A stretch of DNA of 64,000 bases from Ignelater luminosus (Eukaryota; Arthropoda; Insecta; Coleoptera; Elateridae), in the NCBI GenBank assembly GCA_011009095.1, contig VTPC01090703.1:1-64000 (forward strand), written 5' to 3'. Positions 24,901 through 37,651 of this stretch are shown here, one piece after another. The translations under genes and the position numbers were made by a program. Under the pieces are notes generated by a model. That model was not told the origin of the DNA. It saw nothing but the letters and a program-made list of their open reading frames with translations, and did no database searches. Each line of letters begins with the position of its first letter. Position 1 is the first letter of the stretch.

Positions 24901-27889
24901 TTATTAACCAAAAAATGCATTTACAAAAGTAGATGATTTTAGTATCAGATAAAAATTAAGTTCGTATGTCTTTAAAGATGGTAAGTAGTACAGGATGTTT
25001 CATATAAGAAAGAAATACAAAAATACTACAACGATGGTTTTTGATCACCCTGTGTAAGATAGAGTGTAAGTGTGTTGAAATAAGTAATTTAAAACAGGAA
25101 AATACTAAAATCGAGTTTTATTACATCAAATCAATCTTCTATTATTTTTCTCACAACAAAAATAACAAAATTTAAAGACTTAAGGAAACTTCACCAAGCT
25201 TGCAGACAAATTGTGAAATAACGTCCAAAAGAGCAGCTCTAGCACCATATTAAATACTATATGGTCGAGATCTACACTGTAAATTTGTCAGTGTTGTTTT
25301 GAACACCCTGTACATTATTGTAGATATTTGCACAGGTTGTTTTTGTGTAGTGTCTACTCTCTTAATGAAAGGCTGTAGAAATACCTACAAAAATATTTCT
25401 TTTTCAATTCATAGGCCTTATTGGTTTCACTGGTGCTCTTCTGGGATTTCTTGTAGAGCTAACTCTGTTTCCATCGCTTTGAAAATGAAAAAGAAGAACA
25501 AACTTGTTAGTTGATTCTTTTAGTTGTATCTGTATGTCATAGTTAGCGATTGCTGTACCTTCTATTTTCAATGTTACCATTAACAACTGCTAATAGCTTT
25601 AATGGTACTCCCATCATTGGACTTAGTTTTAGAACTGCCTCAGTTTTTCTAAACTAGGCTATAATCTAATTTTTAAAGTCAATATACTTTATGTTGCTAC
25701 TTACCAAAGTACCAAAATAAAAGCTTGGCTATGTCACAGCAAAACTGAATCTCATATGACGTTATTTACATAGGGATCAAGGTCTTGTGGCTCCCATGTC
25801 TTGGCATCAGTAAATTGGTCATTGCCCAAGAACAAGATGAAAGCAACCAGCAGGATATGACGTCGACATAATAACGAAATCAGTATGTACTGTTCTAGTG
25901 CTTCTTCCAATACCTAGTTGTCTTTCTGCCGCGCTTTGCCAGGTAGATAACATAATAGCTTATGCTGATTCACACAAAGCTTCTTGAACTACTTATAGCT
26001 TTGCCGTTATGAACACTTCACTTTCAAAAAGTTGCTCTCAGTGTACAATTTTGAAGAAAATGTTTGATAGTCCAGAATTGATGCAGAAGAATAAATTGGA
26101 TACTATTGAAATTGAATTTTATCCGTTATTGCTCACACGAAAGATTCATGACAGTTGCAATGATAGCACTCAGAGCCCTGTGTGTTTGACAAAATGAAAA
26201 CGCTCAGGAGGTCTTTGTTTTCTAATCAAGTTTTTCTTCGATCGCAGGGTATAAGAACTTTTAAGTGTTTTTGATTAATTCAATGATTAATCTTAGAAAA
26301 ACTTGGGTATCTACTAAGTTATAATTCTTTTTCTTAACGTCAAAGTATATAACACCCGATGTAATTATGAGATACAGTAGTAGTAGTAGTAATAGATCTG
26401 TGGCTGCCTTAAAATTCATACTACTGATGCTATTCGTTATGGATGGAAAATCAATAACCCATTTTTAAATAAAAAAATTGGAATAACAATTCCAGATGGG
26501 AATCGGTGTAAGCTGGTGATAGACTTTGTAACTGAATTGTTTAATAAAGTCGACAAGAAAAAACTCGCCTGTTGTTGTTCTCTTCTTTTTCCCGAAACAA
26601 TTGAGACATTTCCAATTCTGTGTTTGCTATTCACTTTCTGTTTTTTTTCAGAAAAGTAACTTGGATTAAGAAAACAATTCCTTTCTATAGTCATCTGATC
26701 ATTCGGATAATAACTAAGATAACCTAGAATTTCAATAAAAATTCACAATTTAAATATTGCCTAATTTTCATTCGAACCTTCGCATCTGCATAATATCTAC
26801 ATTGTTACAAAACAGGAAAAATTTCGCGATTAATTTGATTTGGCGTGCAATTTTTTAATTTTCTTGCTACTTTTATAACAACTCAGATTCAATAATGAAC
26901 CGTTAAAACTTTTGTTTATAAACCTCACCGGATGGCATAAAAATGTAAGTTTGGCCATTAAATTTTAAATTACACATAAAAAATTATCTTACATCTAATA
27001 GCTTTTTAACTGCCTATTTTCAATGATCATTTTAAAAAGGGCTATTGTATGTATACTACAGAATGTAATTTTTTTTCTTTGAAAGTGAGCAGCGACAATG
27101 TTTTTTTTTCAAAGTGCTAAAATGTGATAATTATCAAAGCGTTCTAGTATGTAAAGCCGTGTAAGTAACACATAAAAAAGCAAATTTTGCTGTTAGCGGA
27201 ATTGACTGCTTTTTCTTCTTCCGCTCAGCAAAGGCTTATGTTTTGATGTTTCTAACTTATTACAGTTGTATGTAATTTGTTCTTTAATTTTTTTCTGATT
27301 TCAACTTCTATGTTTCAAAATACAATAATACTTAGAAAAGCTTTTCTGAAGTCATGTGCAAGTTACCTTTTTTCAATAACTCTATAATGTAGTAGAATTT
27401 AGTAAACAGAATTAAAGACTTTCCATTGTCTCTAATCAGAATCATCTCAAATATTTAGAGCAAGAAGTGCTTTGTCTACCACATCTAGCTTTGCAAATCA
27501 AGACGATACTACCTTATACTCCATTTTTTGCCAAGAAAAACCAAGTTAAGTTACGATACTCGGAATCCAACATTGTGGTTGGTTTAAAAAAATTAGTGAC
27601 TAGCCAAAACATCAAATTCCTATCACCACAATCGTCTAAGTAGATCAAAAAATGAATTACAACTACTTATAGACTAAAGGTCATAAACCATAACAAATGA
27701 TAGCAAAAACACTGATTCTATTTTACTAATGATGGTAGGCTCTGATGAGACTGGTGAGTTACTATACAGTAACCTGTCGAGCAAATTCCATTAACTGCAA
27801 AATACAAAATATATGAAAGTAGAGTTTTGATAAGATACACTTTTGACGTAGTACACTCACCTTGAAAGTCTTCTAACTGGAAGAAAAAT
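21969..27889. other. Largely gene-free stretch with repeat scraps
   Basis: No full gene is seen. Around 23,960-25,320 there are several ACAGGGTGTTT/ACAGGATGTTTC motifs (23,962; 24,637; 24,990) and complements (25,050; 25,307), typical of mariner-like MITE ends. One possible pairing is 23,962 with 25,313 (about 1.35 kb, TACAGGGTGTT at both ends). A short AGT microsatellite is near 26,376. A tentative secreted-protein exon at 22087 is listed separately. Confidence 0.4.
22087..22186 (+). CDS. Tentative first exon of a small secreted protein
   Basis: From ATG 22087 the frame encodes a hydrophobic leader (MLLNLLLVSSTSSTTQQ) followed by ARECFENRQTFSFECY and meets a strong donor (ACA then GTAAGT at 22187). 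This looks like a signal peptide plus the start of a cysteine-containing secreted protein. I found no matching downstream exon. It could be chance, or a remnant. The frame is also open upstream to 22015. Confidence 0.25.
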
Positions 27890-27890
27890 A

Positions 27891-28788
27891 CGAGGTATGT
27901 GAGAAAAGTAATGAGACTGATTTCATACTAACCAAAGTTTTTATTTTTTTCAAACAACAATGTTATCCCCTTCAAAGTAGTTCCCTTGGGCAGCTATACA
28001 CCGGCGGAGTCGTTGTTCCCACTCTTGGTAGCAGCGCTGGAAGTCTTCAACTGGTATGGCTTTTAACTGGTCGGTCACAGTCTTTTGAATGTTCTCCAGA
28101 GTTCCAAAATGACGTCCTTTTAGGACATGTTTCAATTTCGGGAAAAGGAAAAAGTCACAAGGACTCGAATCAGGTGAATAGGGGGGATGAGGAACAACAG
28201 TAATGCGTTTTGAGGCCAAACATTCACTGATGGAAATTGCTGTGTGACACGGAGCATTGTCATGATGTCTGTCAAAATTTGATGCACGGTGAAAGTGTTT
28301 AAATTTAACTGTTTACTCATCATCCTTATTGTTAAACGACGGTCTGATCTCACAAGAGCCCTTTCACGTTCAACGTTTTCGTCAGTTTTTGAAGTTGAAG
28401 GTCTCCCTGAGCGAGATTCATCTTCAACGTGTTCTCGGCCGTCCAAAAATGATTTGTGCCAGCGGAAAGCTTGTGCTCTTGATAAGCACTGTTCCCCATA
28501 GACCTGTTTCAACTTTTCAAAAGTCACACTCGCGGATTCACCAAGTTTAACACAAAACTTTATTGCACAACGTTGCTCTAAATTCCGATGCTCCATTTCT
28601 GTAACACACAACAAAAACACAACTTCACTGATGGCGCTGTCAAAAATAATGTGTTAGCTGTACGGAGTTGTAACTCGGACTGAGGAAGTGGAAGCGATAA
28701 ACAAACCGGTTTAGCACGGGCCGGTAGACACAACGTTGCCAGATCTCCCGCAGTTTTGCCAGTCTCATTACTTTTCTCACACACCTCG
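27891..28788 (-). mobile_element. Internally deleted mariner element
   Basis: The ends CGAGGTATGTGAGAAAAGTA (27891) and CGAGGTGTGTGAGAAAAGTA (complement ending at 28788) are inverted repeats of about 29 bp with one mismatch. A TA lies outside each (27889-27890, 28789-28790). At 898 bp the copy is roughly 400 bp shorter than a typical mariner. The transposase remnant is on the minus strand. Confidence 0.9.
27950..28596 (-). pseudogene. Mariner transposase with central deletion
   Basis: Translation from ATG 28596 gives a clean mariner N-terminus (MEHRNLEQRCAIKFCVKLGE, then SRAQAFRWHKSFLDGREHVE and SGRPSTSKTDENVE) down to VHQILTD near 28275. The sequence then jumps, in another frame, to HDNAPCHTAISISECLASKR and PPYSPDSSPCDFFLFPKLKH, ending at 27950. 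The second and third catalytic aspartates are present with 34 residues between them, which defines a classical D34D mariner. The block with the first catalytic Asp is deleted and the frame is lost at the junction. It is therefore dead, although its ends could be moved by a related active enzyme. Confidence 0.88.
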
Positions 28789-28790
28789 TA

Positions 28791-31284
28791 TTACGAGAAT
28801 AAGCACCTGCACTGGTTAGAATTTATCCGGTTGAACTATTTCGTCCCACCTTCATAAACTTGACAGTTTTATTTCAATAAAACTTGAAGAGCTGTAACTG
28901 TTCTAAAGATTTATTTTTGATTGATTTACATTTCTGAGGCAGTTCATAAGTAAAACAGGCTGATTGAATCTGAGTTTCAGAAGTCACAGCCATAGACTGG
29001 TAGGTGCAAGTTTTTAGTCAACAAATACGAAATATTATCTAACTTGATAGTAAAGATAGATAGCCTAAGAAATCCAGTTCAAAAAGTTGAACCTGGCAAA
29101 AAAGTAAGAAACGACAAACACATAAGACTTTCTAAAGATACTTCAAGCTAGTTCATTGAGCAATAACCCGCTTGAGAAACCAGCCCTGTACAGGTCGCAA
29201 TAAAAGAAAAGCCAATTCAGACAAAATACTGTAAAGTGTATGGACTTTCATTTTAAATAGAACATGGCGGTTTTAATTTTACAATTGACGGTATTTTGTA
29301 GTTTTCTTCAGAAAAGTAGGTGAAGGCTGGGACTTTAATTTCCAATGTCTATAGCGACCTATCCAACCAAATTGGGAGAAGTCTAAAACTTTTAGAATGA
29401 ACCAGAGAAAGTGTTGTTTGTTAAGAATCAGAAAAAAAGCAAGTTATTAGGAGCAATGATTTTGGAATTTAAGAAAGCCAAGGAACTTGTACTAAGGCAA
29501 GAAACCTTTTTCTTCTTCAATCCTATACTGGGCTTTACAGAACTCTGCCAGCACTGCTTTTGCAATGATATTATAATAAGCAGAGTTTACGTTTTAGTTC
29601 CCTAGTTGTTATCTTTGTTGTCTTATTCTGTGTCAAATTAGGTTATTCTCGGTTGTCTCACTGTTTCTTTATTTGGGTATGATCCTTTCATTGTCCCTCA
29701 ATAATTTTTGTAAAATATTGTTCACATCCATCCGCTAGCACGCTGTGGGGAAAAAGAATTTTGTATTATAATTTTCACATAGCGTTAAAAGTTGGGAACT
29801 TGAATTTACAACTTTTGACAGGTCGTGAGGGATAACGTAATAATTTCAAGAAAACTTGTTTGTTATGAAGGATGAAAAGATAAAGACTTGAAAAATCGTA
29901 AAAGATGAGTGAATGAATGACTTTCAGTGAATCACGAAAAAGATTGTTTGGTTCTAAATTACAATAAAAATTAATTAACTATAAATGTAATTCTTAATTA
30001 CTCCAGAATCAGCTCATACTCTCATCTTAAGTATTATTTCTATTAACAATAAGTAGATCTGGGTTTTACTGAGCATTTTTGATGTCAACTTGAAAACATT
30101 GACGTTAACAGTGTCCAAAATGTGAATCTAGAAAATTTGATCTTAAGAAAGTTGTGCATTGACAAACATAAGTCTAACAGTAAGTTGGACATTTGTAGTC
30201 AAACATGAGATAAACATTATTCCTGGTATCATACTGATAAAACAGCATTTTTCTATTTTATGTCATATTTCAGGAAGAGAAATTAAACTGTACGAAATGG
30301 AAAAACCCAAAGTTCGTTGGTAACTCTAAGTTTTGATTACGCCAGTATAGTCTGGAGAAGATGCCCAAAACTTATGATCATGTCCTAAAGAGAACGGTCT
30401 TAGAAATATCCAAAAGAAAGATTTCACAGAAAACTTAAAACCAGGAAGACTTGACGAAATAAATCCTGAAATATAAATATCAGTTTTTGTTCATTTTCCT
30501 TATTGCCTTGAGTCATAACTTCATTACCTTGCAGCCTGCATCTGTATCAAATACCTAGCACTAGGCGATTCTTGGCAATCCTCATAGCTATTCAATAAAT
30601 TGTCATGGCTATAGACGCGCTTTGTACTAAACAGAGAAAAAGAAATCATTTTGGGAATATTTCCAGAGAATGGGTAATTTTTGTTGTTGTATTCAAGGTT
30701 ATTGACATGATTATGGTTATTCTCTAGGTTCCTTACCTTTCCTTACCAGCACTAACTCACAAAGCAGAGATTGTGTAGAAAACAAATAAAACAAATTTCT
30801 TTTTGATTATAGGTAATTTTAACCTTTAGTATTAGTACTCCCTCCAGTTAAAACGATGTATGTTGTACTTATCTATCAAAGAAACAATAAATCCAGCATT
30901 GTCTATTATCCATAGTATAGCCCACATTACAAATGTAATCTCCAAGGACCATCAGAAACATTAGAAAACAATTGAGTTTCGTTTTCTCGTTTACATTTGT
31001 TTTTCTATTTAATGATATTTATGTTTTTAAGATCTAAAGTAATATAATTTATGAAGTTCAAACTTCTTAAACTTTTTGAAACCTAACATAAAAAAAAAAG
31101 TTAAGAATTTTCAACAATTATTTTTAATTTTAACGGCAGCTGCACAATTATTTAAACTTAAAATATCTGCTGTCATCTTGTGAACTATCTCTGTAACGTA
31201 GTTTATTAGATTTCTTCTTTAATTTACGATTGAAATGAGAAAATATAGATAGCAGCATTTGTTAAAAATTCGATTGCAACACGT
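28791..31284. other. Gene-free stretch before the nucleotidase gene
   Basis: No coding region is supported. Short open frames (for example 29411-29605) show no recognisable domain. Around 30,300-30,480 a few plus-strand words (for example YASIVW) hint at a LINE scrap but are too weak to call. The last few hundred bases should contain the promoter and perhaps an upstream exon of the nucleotidase gene. Confidence 0.4.
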
Positions 31285-31371
31285 GTGCGCAAATCGACCA
31301 CTGCGCTCTTTTCAATCACGTTTGTCCTCGAAGCCGTTGGTAAAATTCTAGGATTACATTTTTTAAAGAAA

Positions 31372-32554
31372 ATGCCTATAAACTACATATCTGAGATTAA
31401 AGAACTTACCAACCCTAATGTTCATATTAAAGACAAGGACCACGTCAACAAAATAATACATGACATTGTCAACGGGGGCGTCAAGAAATTACAAATAGTG
31501 TCAGACTTTGACAGGACCATAACCAAACAGCACGAAAATGGTAAAAAACACCTCAGCAGCTTTGGTATGTGCCCGCGAAAAGTTTCGCTCACTATTTTTA
31601 AAATTAATAAATTATTGTATTATATTACAGGGATGTTTATCAAATGTCCCAGTGTTACAAAAAAATATTTGGAAGCTGAGAAATATTTAACTGCAAAATA
31701 TTTTCCCCTTGAAGTGGACCCTTCTATTCCTTCACAAGAAAAAAGGAAGCTTATGGAAGAATGGTGGAGTTTAACCGAAGAAGCCCTAAAGTAAGATAAT
31801 TTTAAGTATAATAATATAATTAGCTACTTTAAAATTATTTAAAATTTACAGGGGCATGGCAGTCTCTGAAGGTGAAATAGAAAAAACAGCAGCAGCTGCT
31901 GATCCAAGCTTGAGGTATTGTAAAATTATTTATTATTATGTATCAATAGTAGGTAATAACTTAATTAATTTCTATAGGGATGGTACCGCTGAACTCTTCA
32001 AAGATTTAAATAAGGCTAACGTACCAATTTTAGTATTCTCAGCAGGTCTGGGTGATTTGGTTGTGGCAGTTCTAAAACATTGCGATGTTTTATTTCCTAA
32101 TGTTAAGGTAAACTCATTTTCTGCATAAAAAATTATTGTTATTTAATATTTTTTGTTTCCAGGTTATATCAAATTTTTTAAAGTATGATGAACAGGGTGT
32201 TATACAAGGCTTTAATGGTGAAACAATACACGTTTTAAATAAAAATGAATTTGCATTAAAGGGAACAGAATATTACGACCTAATAAAAAATCGTGATAAT
32301 GTTATATTGATGGGAGATTCTACTGGTGATGCTGGTATGGCTGATGGTGTCTCACATGCTAATGCGGTTTTAAAAATTGGTTTTCTTTATGATCATGTAA
32401 GTTCTTGCTACTAACAAAACTAACTTGATTTTAATTATTCTCATGATTTTAGGTAAATGACAGTTTACCAAGTTTTATGGATGCATTTGATATTGTGTTA
32501 GAAGATGATCAAACAATGGACGTGATTCGGTCTATATTAAAACATGTTTTATAA
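31372..32554 (+). CDS. NT5C3: Cytosolic 5'-nucleotidase III (NT5C3/cN-III)
   Basis: My model has exons 31372-31564, 31631-31790, 31852-31914, 31978-32107, 32163-32396 and 32453-32554, with introns of 55-66 bp and GT-AG borders throughout, giving 293 residues, close to the family's usual ~290-300. The HAD-type core is complete: motif I SDFDRTIT with the nucleophilic Asp, VFSAGLGD in the middle, and GDSTGDAGMADG near the end. Other family landmarks are KYFPLEVDP, NVKVISNF, GETIHVLNKNE and ALKGTEYY. The enzyme removes phosphate from pyrimidine nucleoside monophosphates. Insect cN-IIIB also acts on 7-methylguanosine monophosphate, and I cannot say which this copy prefers. The same frame is open upstream to 31249 without an ATG (ending ALFSITFVLEAVGKILGLHF), so an upstream exon adding a hydrophobic leader is possible, as in some vertebrate isoforms. 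An AATAAA follows near 32723. Confidence 0.93.
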
Positions 32555-34767
32555 ATTTTGTTGTATAATAACCAAAAAATAACATTCTGTTCTCAAAACT
32601 GTGTGATACAGATCCGAACATAATTATATTTAGATTTAGGTAGCTGATTTTTAACTTTGTTAACAATTATTGGATTTTATTGCTATTGACAAACGGACAG
32701 TATTTCAATATATTTATTTTACAATAAAATATTAATCTATTTTTTTTAAGTTGTTATTTTACCGAATTGATTTTACTGGAAAAAAATTATTTTCAAGTTT
32801 GATTTAGATTTTCTGAGCTTAAAATATCAATTTTACTAATATATAGAAATATATTGAATTTGTAAGTAATGTAATGTGTCACAAAAAAAAAGTTTTTGTT
32901 AACTATTTACAATATTATCAATCACGTGTCATGTACGGCACGTGTTGTACTTATCATTTATCATATTTCAATATATTACACATTCAAATTATGAAATACA
33001 AAAACTTCCACGTTTTATCTAAATGTCTTTAAAAGATTGATAATGTTGCGTCTAGAAACTAACAAATATACTTGAATTATTTTTTTGTACGCATGTTGCA
33101 TTAGGATGGGCAGAGGGACTTGCTGGAATTCATAATATATAGAGGGCATTGGCGTTTAAAATCAAAACATCTTGTAATATATTTAGAGAATTTAAAATGA
33201 ATAAGACTTTGAAAACAAGTCTATAGTTTTAGATCCCCTGAGACGCTTTTTTGAGATTGTTATTCAAGAGCCTCTCTGCCTAACACTAGCTATTTAAGAT
33301 AAGAATTTGTTTATCTCTCAAGGTAATTTGCAAATCGATCATCGATGGTTTAAGGATATAAGACATTCAAATGACAACTTGATTCCTGAATTTTTAAATT
33401 CAAGAATTATCACATAATTGTATTTAACAAACATTTAGATTACTTAATTCTAATTTCAATGAGTTTTACCCTGTCTTCATTTAGAAAAATGCTGTTGTCT
33501 GATGTGTAATGTGTGTTGCCTAGTTTTGTAAATAGGCTAGAAATACAAATCATTTATTAATTAATTTGTAGATATCTTCTCAATTAATTGTAATAAACAA
33601 TCACTTAACCCTATTTTCTAAAAATCTATTTCTGTGTTCTATTTTTTAATTAGCTATTTGTTAAGTAGTAAAAGTGTAATAAAGCTATTTGATGATTGTA
33701 ACTTTCTGATACCTGCTCTACAGGTGGGCATTAAAAACTAATATACTATAAATGAAGATTTCAACAACTCTTTAATTCATAACAGAATAATGACTTTTGA
33801 TATTTAATCGTCATGGGGCCTTATGAAGCCTTCTCAGGGGTAAGAAAAGAAGAACCAAGAACCATAACCAAGAGTGCAGATAAGAAACACAAAAAATTAT
33901 GTGGGCTAAATGTAAAATTTAAATTCACATTTGTCTTAGCCAAAACGCTTCTTTTATTAGGTATATAAGAGAGTTTGTGATCAGGGACGATTTGTCATAT
34001 TTGACATGCACCCTTCATTTATTCAGTTAAATCTTATATATTAGCTAGACGTATGGAGTTCTGCACAGGTAGAAAGTTTTGGGCTCAGTCAAACAAATCT
34101 TTTTGAAAGGTTACCGTTTACTGCTTATTCTAGATTTTCAATTTATGCACCATAAGATCGGAGAACAATAGCGCTAAGATCTGTTGAAGACCCTTCTTTG
34201 GTCTTATCTGTTCTGAGATCTCGAAAACTATCACACTAATTCTAATGGTCACATCAATATCATCACTTCAATATTAATTTGCAGTTCACACCGGAGACCG
34301 TTTTAGGCGTCTTGTCTCTTCAGCTTAGCTTTGGTTTAATGCTTAAAGTCGTCAGAGCAGTTCAGTTTCACACGGTTGCCCCTAACTTTTTGTACATTTA
34401 TCAAGTTGGTTGAGTTGATGGTGCCAACATATGGGGTAAGTGATGGATTTAGGCTTAGGCCGCAAGGCCCGGGCCTAGGGCGGCAAGATTTGAGGGACAC
34501 CAAAATCTGAGGTGCCACAAAATTTGAGAGACGATAAGAATTCGAAGTTTCCCGGTGACTCTATGAAAAGATTTCAGAGTTGTTTTAAAAATATTATTTT
34601 TTCCGCTGGAGAATTATACCTTAACATGGTTAAGTATCTAATTATTAAAATAAATAAAATATTAATTGACCAATTAAAAATTCCGGGAATTATAAAAATA
34701 TAAAAAGTTGAAGATTTTTCTCAACTCTTTGTCTTCTGTCACAGCAATTGTTGTTTTACTTATTATA
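32555..34767. other. 3' flank of the nucleotidase gene and empty sequence
   Basis: The first ~170 bp are probably the nucleotidase 3' UTR, ending near AATAAA at about 32723. The remainder shows no gene. At about 34435-34500 a GC-rich segment (GGCTTAGGCCGCAAGGCC followed by CGGGCCTAGGGCGGCAAGA) looks like a dispersed SINE/MITE-type repeat known in many animal genomes, and the surrounding words AAAATTTGAGAGAC recur. I could not define its ends. Confidence 0.4.
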
Positions 34768-35581
34768 CAGGGTGTCCCGTAAATGCCAATAAAGCTTTAG
34801 ATAGCAGCCTCCCTCAACCTCTTAAGATGACAAAATTGAAAACACGAATGTTCCAAGGTACATAGATTTATCACACGAACCAAAAAAAGAAATTTAAACT
34901 TGGCAACGCTGCTGCAGGCAAATACAAAATTATTCGAATATAGTAACCAAAGTATCGCAAGAAATCAAAGATTTATTAATTTATAAAATTGTCAAAACTT
35001 GAAAGAATTTCTGGCAATTAATTTCATCAGATTTATCAGTACACCCAAGACTTGCATGTTTGTCATATCTATTTTTTGGTAAGAATTCAACTTTTAACAG
35101 CATCTGCAAAAAGAGAAATATAACAGCGTATAGCGATTGACAAGTAAACCAACTCTTACAAAAAGCGGGAAACTAGCTCTGAAACAAACCCGCAAGCTGA
35201 AGGATGGTTCGCGTTTCTATAGCAGATGTCTCGACAGTCGAACGCCGTGCGAGGTTACCGGCATATAGTAATTGAGGTTAGACCAGTGTCGTACACGTTT
35301 TTATTCAGCGTGTAGGTTCATTTAGAAAGTAATACTGCAAAAAGGCATTGTTTCTAATTTGCTACAATTATTTCAAACTATTTCCTTATGAATATCTCCT
35401 TAGATTGTATAGATACACGGATGAAAATTCTTTGGTTTATTTAGTGTTAAAGATGTTAACTTCTGATCACTTGTACAAGAAAACTAAGCTGAGGAGAAAT
35501 TTTCTTTTTGCAGATTTTCAATAAGCACTCATAGAAAAAGATGTTTACCTGAAGTTTTATTGACCTTTACAAGACACCCTG
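34768..35581. mobile_element. Non-autonomous mariner-type element (CAGGGTGTC ends)
   Basis: The left end CAGGGTGTCCCGTAAATGCC and the right end (read inward) CAGGGTGTCTTGTAAAGGTC are inverted repeats, with similarity continuing through CAATAAA for about 32 bp. TA lies immediately outside both ends (34766-34767, 35582-35583). The 814 bp interior has no open frame with transposase similarity. Confidence 0.7.
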
Positions 35582-35583
35582 TA

Positions 35584-36410
35584 TATTTTATATACACCTT
35601 TAAAAACCAAAAAGGGCGCCATATCAAAATAGACCTAGGACGCAATCAAACCTAAATCCGCTTCTGTATGGGATGCAGTGTCAATATGTCAAAAAACGAT
35701 AAATTTACTAACGGGGCAGAAGAAAACAGAAAAAACGTAAAACTCGATGACAACAGTCCACTCTCTTCCCAAGAAATGAAGGTTCGTTAGGCCGCAAGGT
35801 AGATGGGTACCTGCGTCTTCCAGCACAGAGTAAACCCGGACTGTAATGGGAAATAGGAGGACTACGACAGAAGCAGTTCCGGAATGAAGATAAAAGAAAT
35901 AAGGGACACAAAGGAACCACAGTCGACGTCTAAACAGTTATGCGCACTGCACTGAGCTTCTAGAACTGTTGATCCCCGCGTAGCATATTAAATTGCTACA
36001 AACTTTGTGTCGAGCGTAGTGTTGTTATACAACTGAAAACTTTTTGATTTCAAAGGTCGCATTGCTAACGAGCGCGTGTTGCACTTAACTGAAAACTTTT
36101 GAATTTCAAAGGTTGCATTAATAATAAAAGTGTCAAGTAGGCTCAAGTAAGTGCCATCCTACACTATTGTTACGTTACGCTCAATACAAATATAGAGTGT
36201 GAGAAAGCCCTATTTTACATAAGCTCAGCAAGTTGTTTGGAAATAAATGAGCTTAGCATAAAGGAGGAATTTTTCACAGACCATTTTACTGCGACACAAG
36301 CATACATGTCTTAACATGTTATATAAATATTTATAAAGATATTGTACGATTAGTTAGCAAGTAATGACCAAATGAATAAGTCAATGTCGAGCGATTCCAA
36401 AACAGTTTTA
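35584..36410. other. Repeat-derived non-coding stretch
   Basis: At about 36032 and 36088 a unit reading ACTGAAAACTTTT, then ATTTCAAAGGT and GCATT is duplicated with a 56 bp period. A relatively GC-rich block at 35700-35940 has no recognisable coding sense. I see no gene. Confidence 0.4.
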
Positions 36411-36831
36411 AAACTTGAGTACCATGTAGTTATAAAGCTTTTTGTGAAACAAAAGAAGAAAGCGAAGGGAAGTTACGAGAATGCTATATTAAATAATTAA
36501 ATGTTGTACCTACTCGTCCTTTCCACCACTATCGACAATCCATGGGTGACGAAGAACACACGCGAAGGTCTTAAACCTCAGTGATAGAAGAAAATGTAAA
36601 ACAAGTTAGTTCTTGAAAGGTATTGTATCAAGTCGCATAGCTTGGATTGCAAAACAATTTTATGATCGAAGAGGGATTCAAGGAACTAAAGCGCATTTAG
36701 ATGGTCTAGATCTGGCCCCAAGGGGCTATTATCTGTTTTCAGATTTAAAAAAGATATTCGCTGCGAGAGATCTGCCTCCATTAAAAAATGAAATCACCTT
36801 TTGGAAGATAAATTTCCTTATAGTCTTTTAA
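36411..36831 (+). pseudogene. Mariner transposase remnant, heavily deleted
   Basis: Near 36414 the plus strand reads LEYHVVIKLFVKQKKKAKGS, resembling the mariner N-terminal helix-turn-helix. At 36613-36831, in another frame, it reads DGLDLAPRGYYLFSDLKKIF, resembling the mariner SPDLAPCDYYLFxxLKK block around the third catalytic aspartate; here that Asp is replaced by Gly after an Arg. The middle of the protein is missing. It is a different mariner lineage from the copy at 27891. I did not find its terminal repeats. Confidence 0.5.
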
Positions 36832-37037
36832 TGATATAAAGTTGCGATATACTGTAAATACAGTTTTAAATAAAAAAACCGTGGATTTTAGAACAAGAGT
36901 TCATATAAACTTTTTTATCCGCTGGCTCTGGAAAACATCTTCAGATTTTTTCTTATTCCTAAAACTTACCTCTCAGATTCTGTATTATAGTAGATATCTC
37001 TGTACAGGAAAAATAACTGACCGGAAAAACTGTATGA

Positions 37038-37651
37038 AACGAGGATTAGGCTTCTTCCTGTCCCACCCAAAATTTAATGTTTCATATGCTATTTGTTAAT
37101 GCTACTGTAGAATAGGTATTGCCCAAAAGAATTTAGGGTTCCAGCTTACGATGGTCAAGATAAGCCACCCAAAGTTGTATTTTTAGGAAAAGATTCATAT
37201 CTTAGGCTTCAGATGTGTCTAGAAAATAAAAGACACAAGTTGATACTCCCCCATACCAGCAGAATACGATAAACTACACCCAGAACCATACATAAACCAA
37301 GCTGTTCTTATGTACTTAATTTTGGAAATTTTGGGGGAGGTGGGGTAAATGAAAATTCAAAATTAGAATGGAAAAATCAACTCGGATTAAATGCCGTAGA
37401 TGTGGTTCAAGCCTGCAGCTACACATGCTAAGTTTCAACTCATTTGCTCCAACCACGCCCAAGAGTTTAATTTTTATGTTTCTTGATCCACCCAATTTGG
37501 CTAAAAATTCATAACTCCAACTAGCGTATCTCGGCCACCGTAAGTTGAAACTCTAAAACCTTTTGGGCAATAACTACCCTCCAGCAGCACGAACGAATGG
37601 CATATGAAACATTAAATTCTGTGTGGGAAATGTAGAGGTCTATTCCTCGTT
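37038..37651. repeat. Foldback (long inverted repeat) element
   Basis: Arms of about 150 bp at 37038-37190 and 37500-37651 are diverged reverse complements. Shared blocks include AATTTAATGTTTCATATG, ATTGCCCAAAAG and the CTTACGRTGG word. The ~310 bp centre is non-coding. The outer limits may extend further, and no target duplication was identified. Confidence 0.55.

Noticed and set aside
23962..25313. A complete mariner between TACAGGGTGTT motifs
   Set aside because: The end match is only about 14 bp, several other similar motifs lie inside, and no transposase words are readable; kept only as a repeat-rich note.
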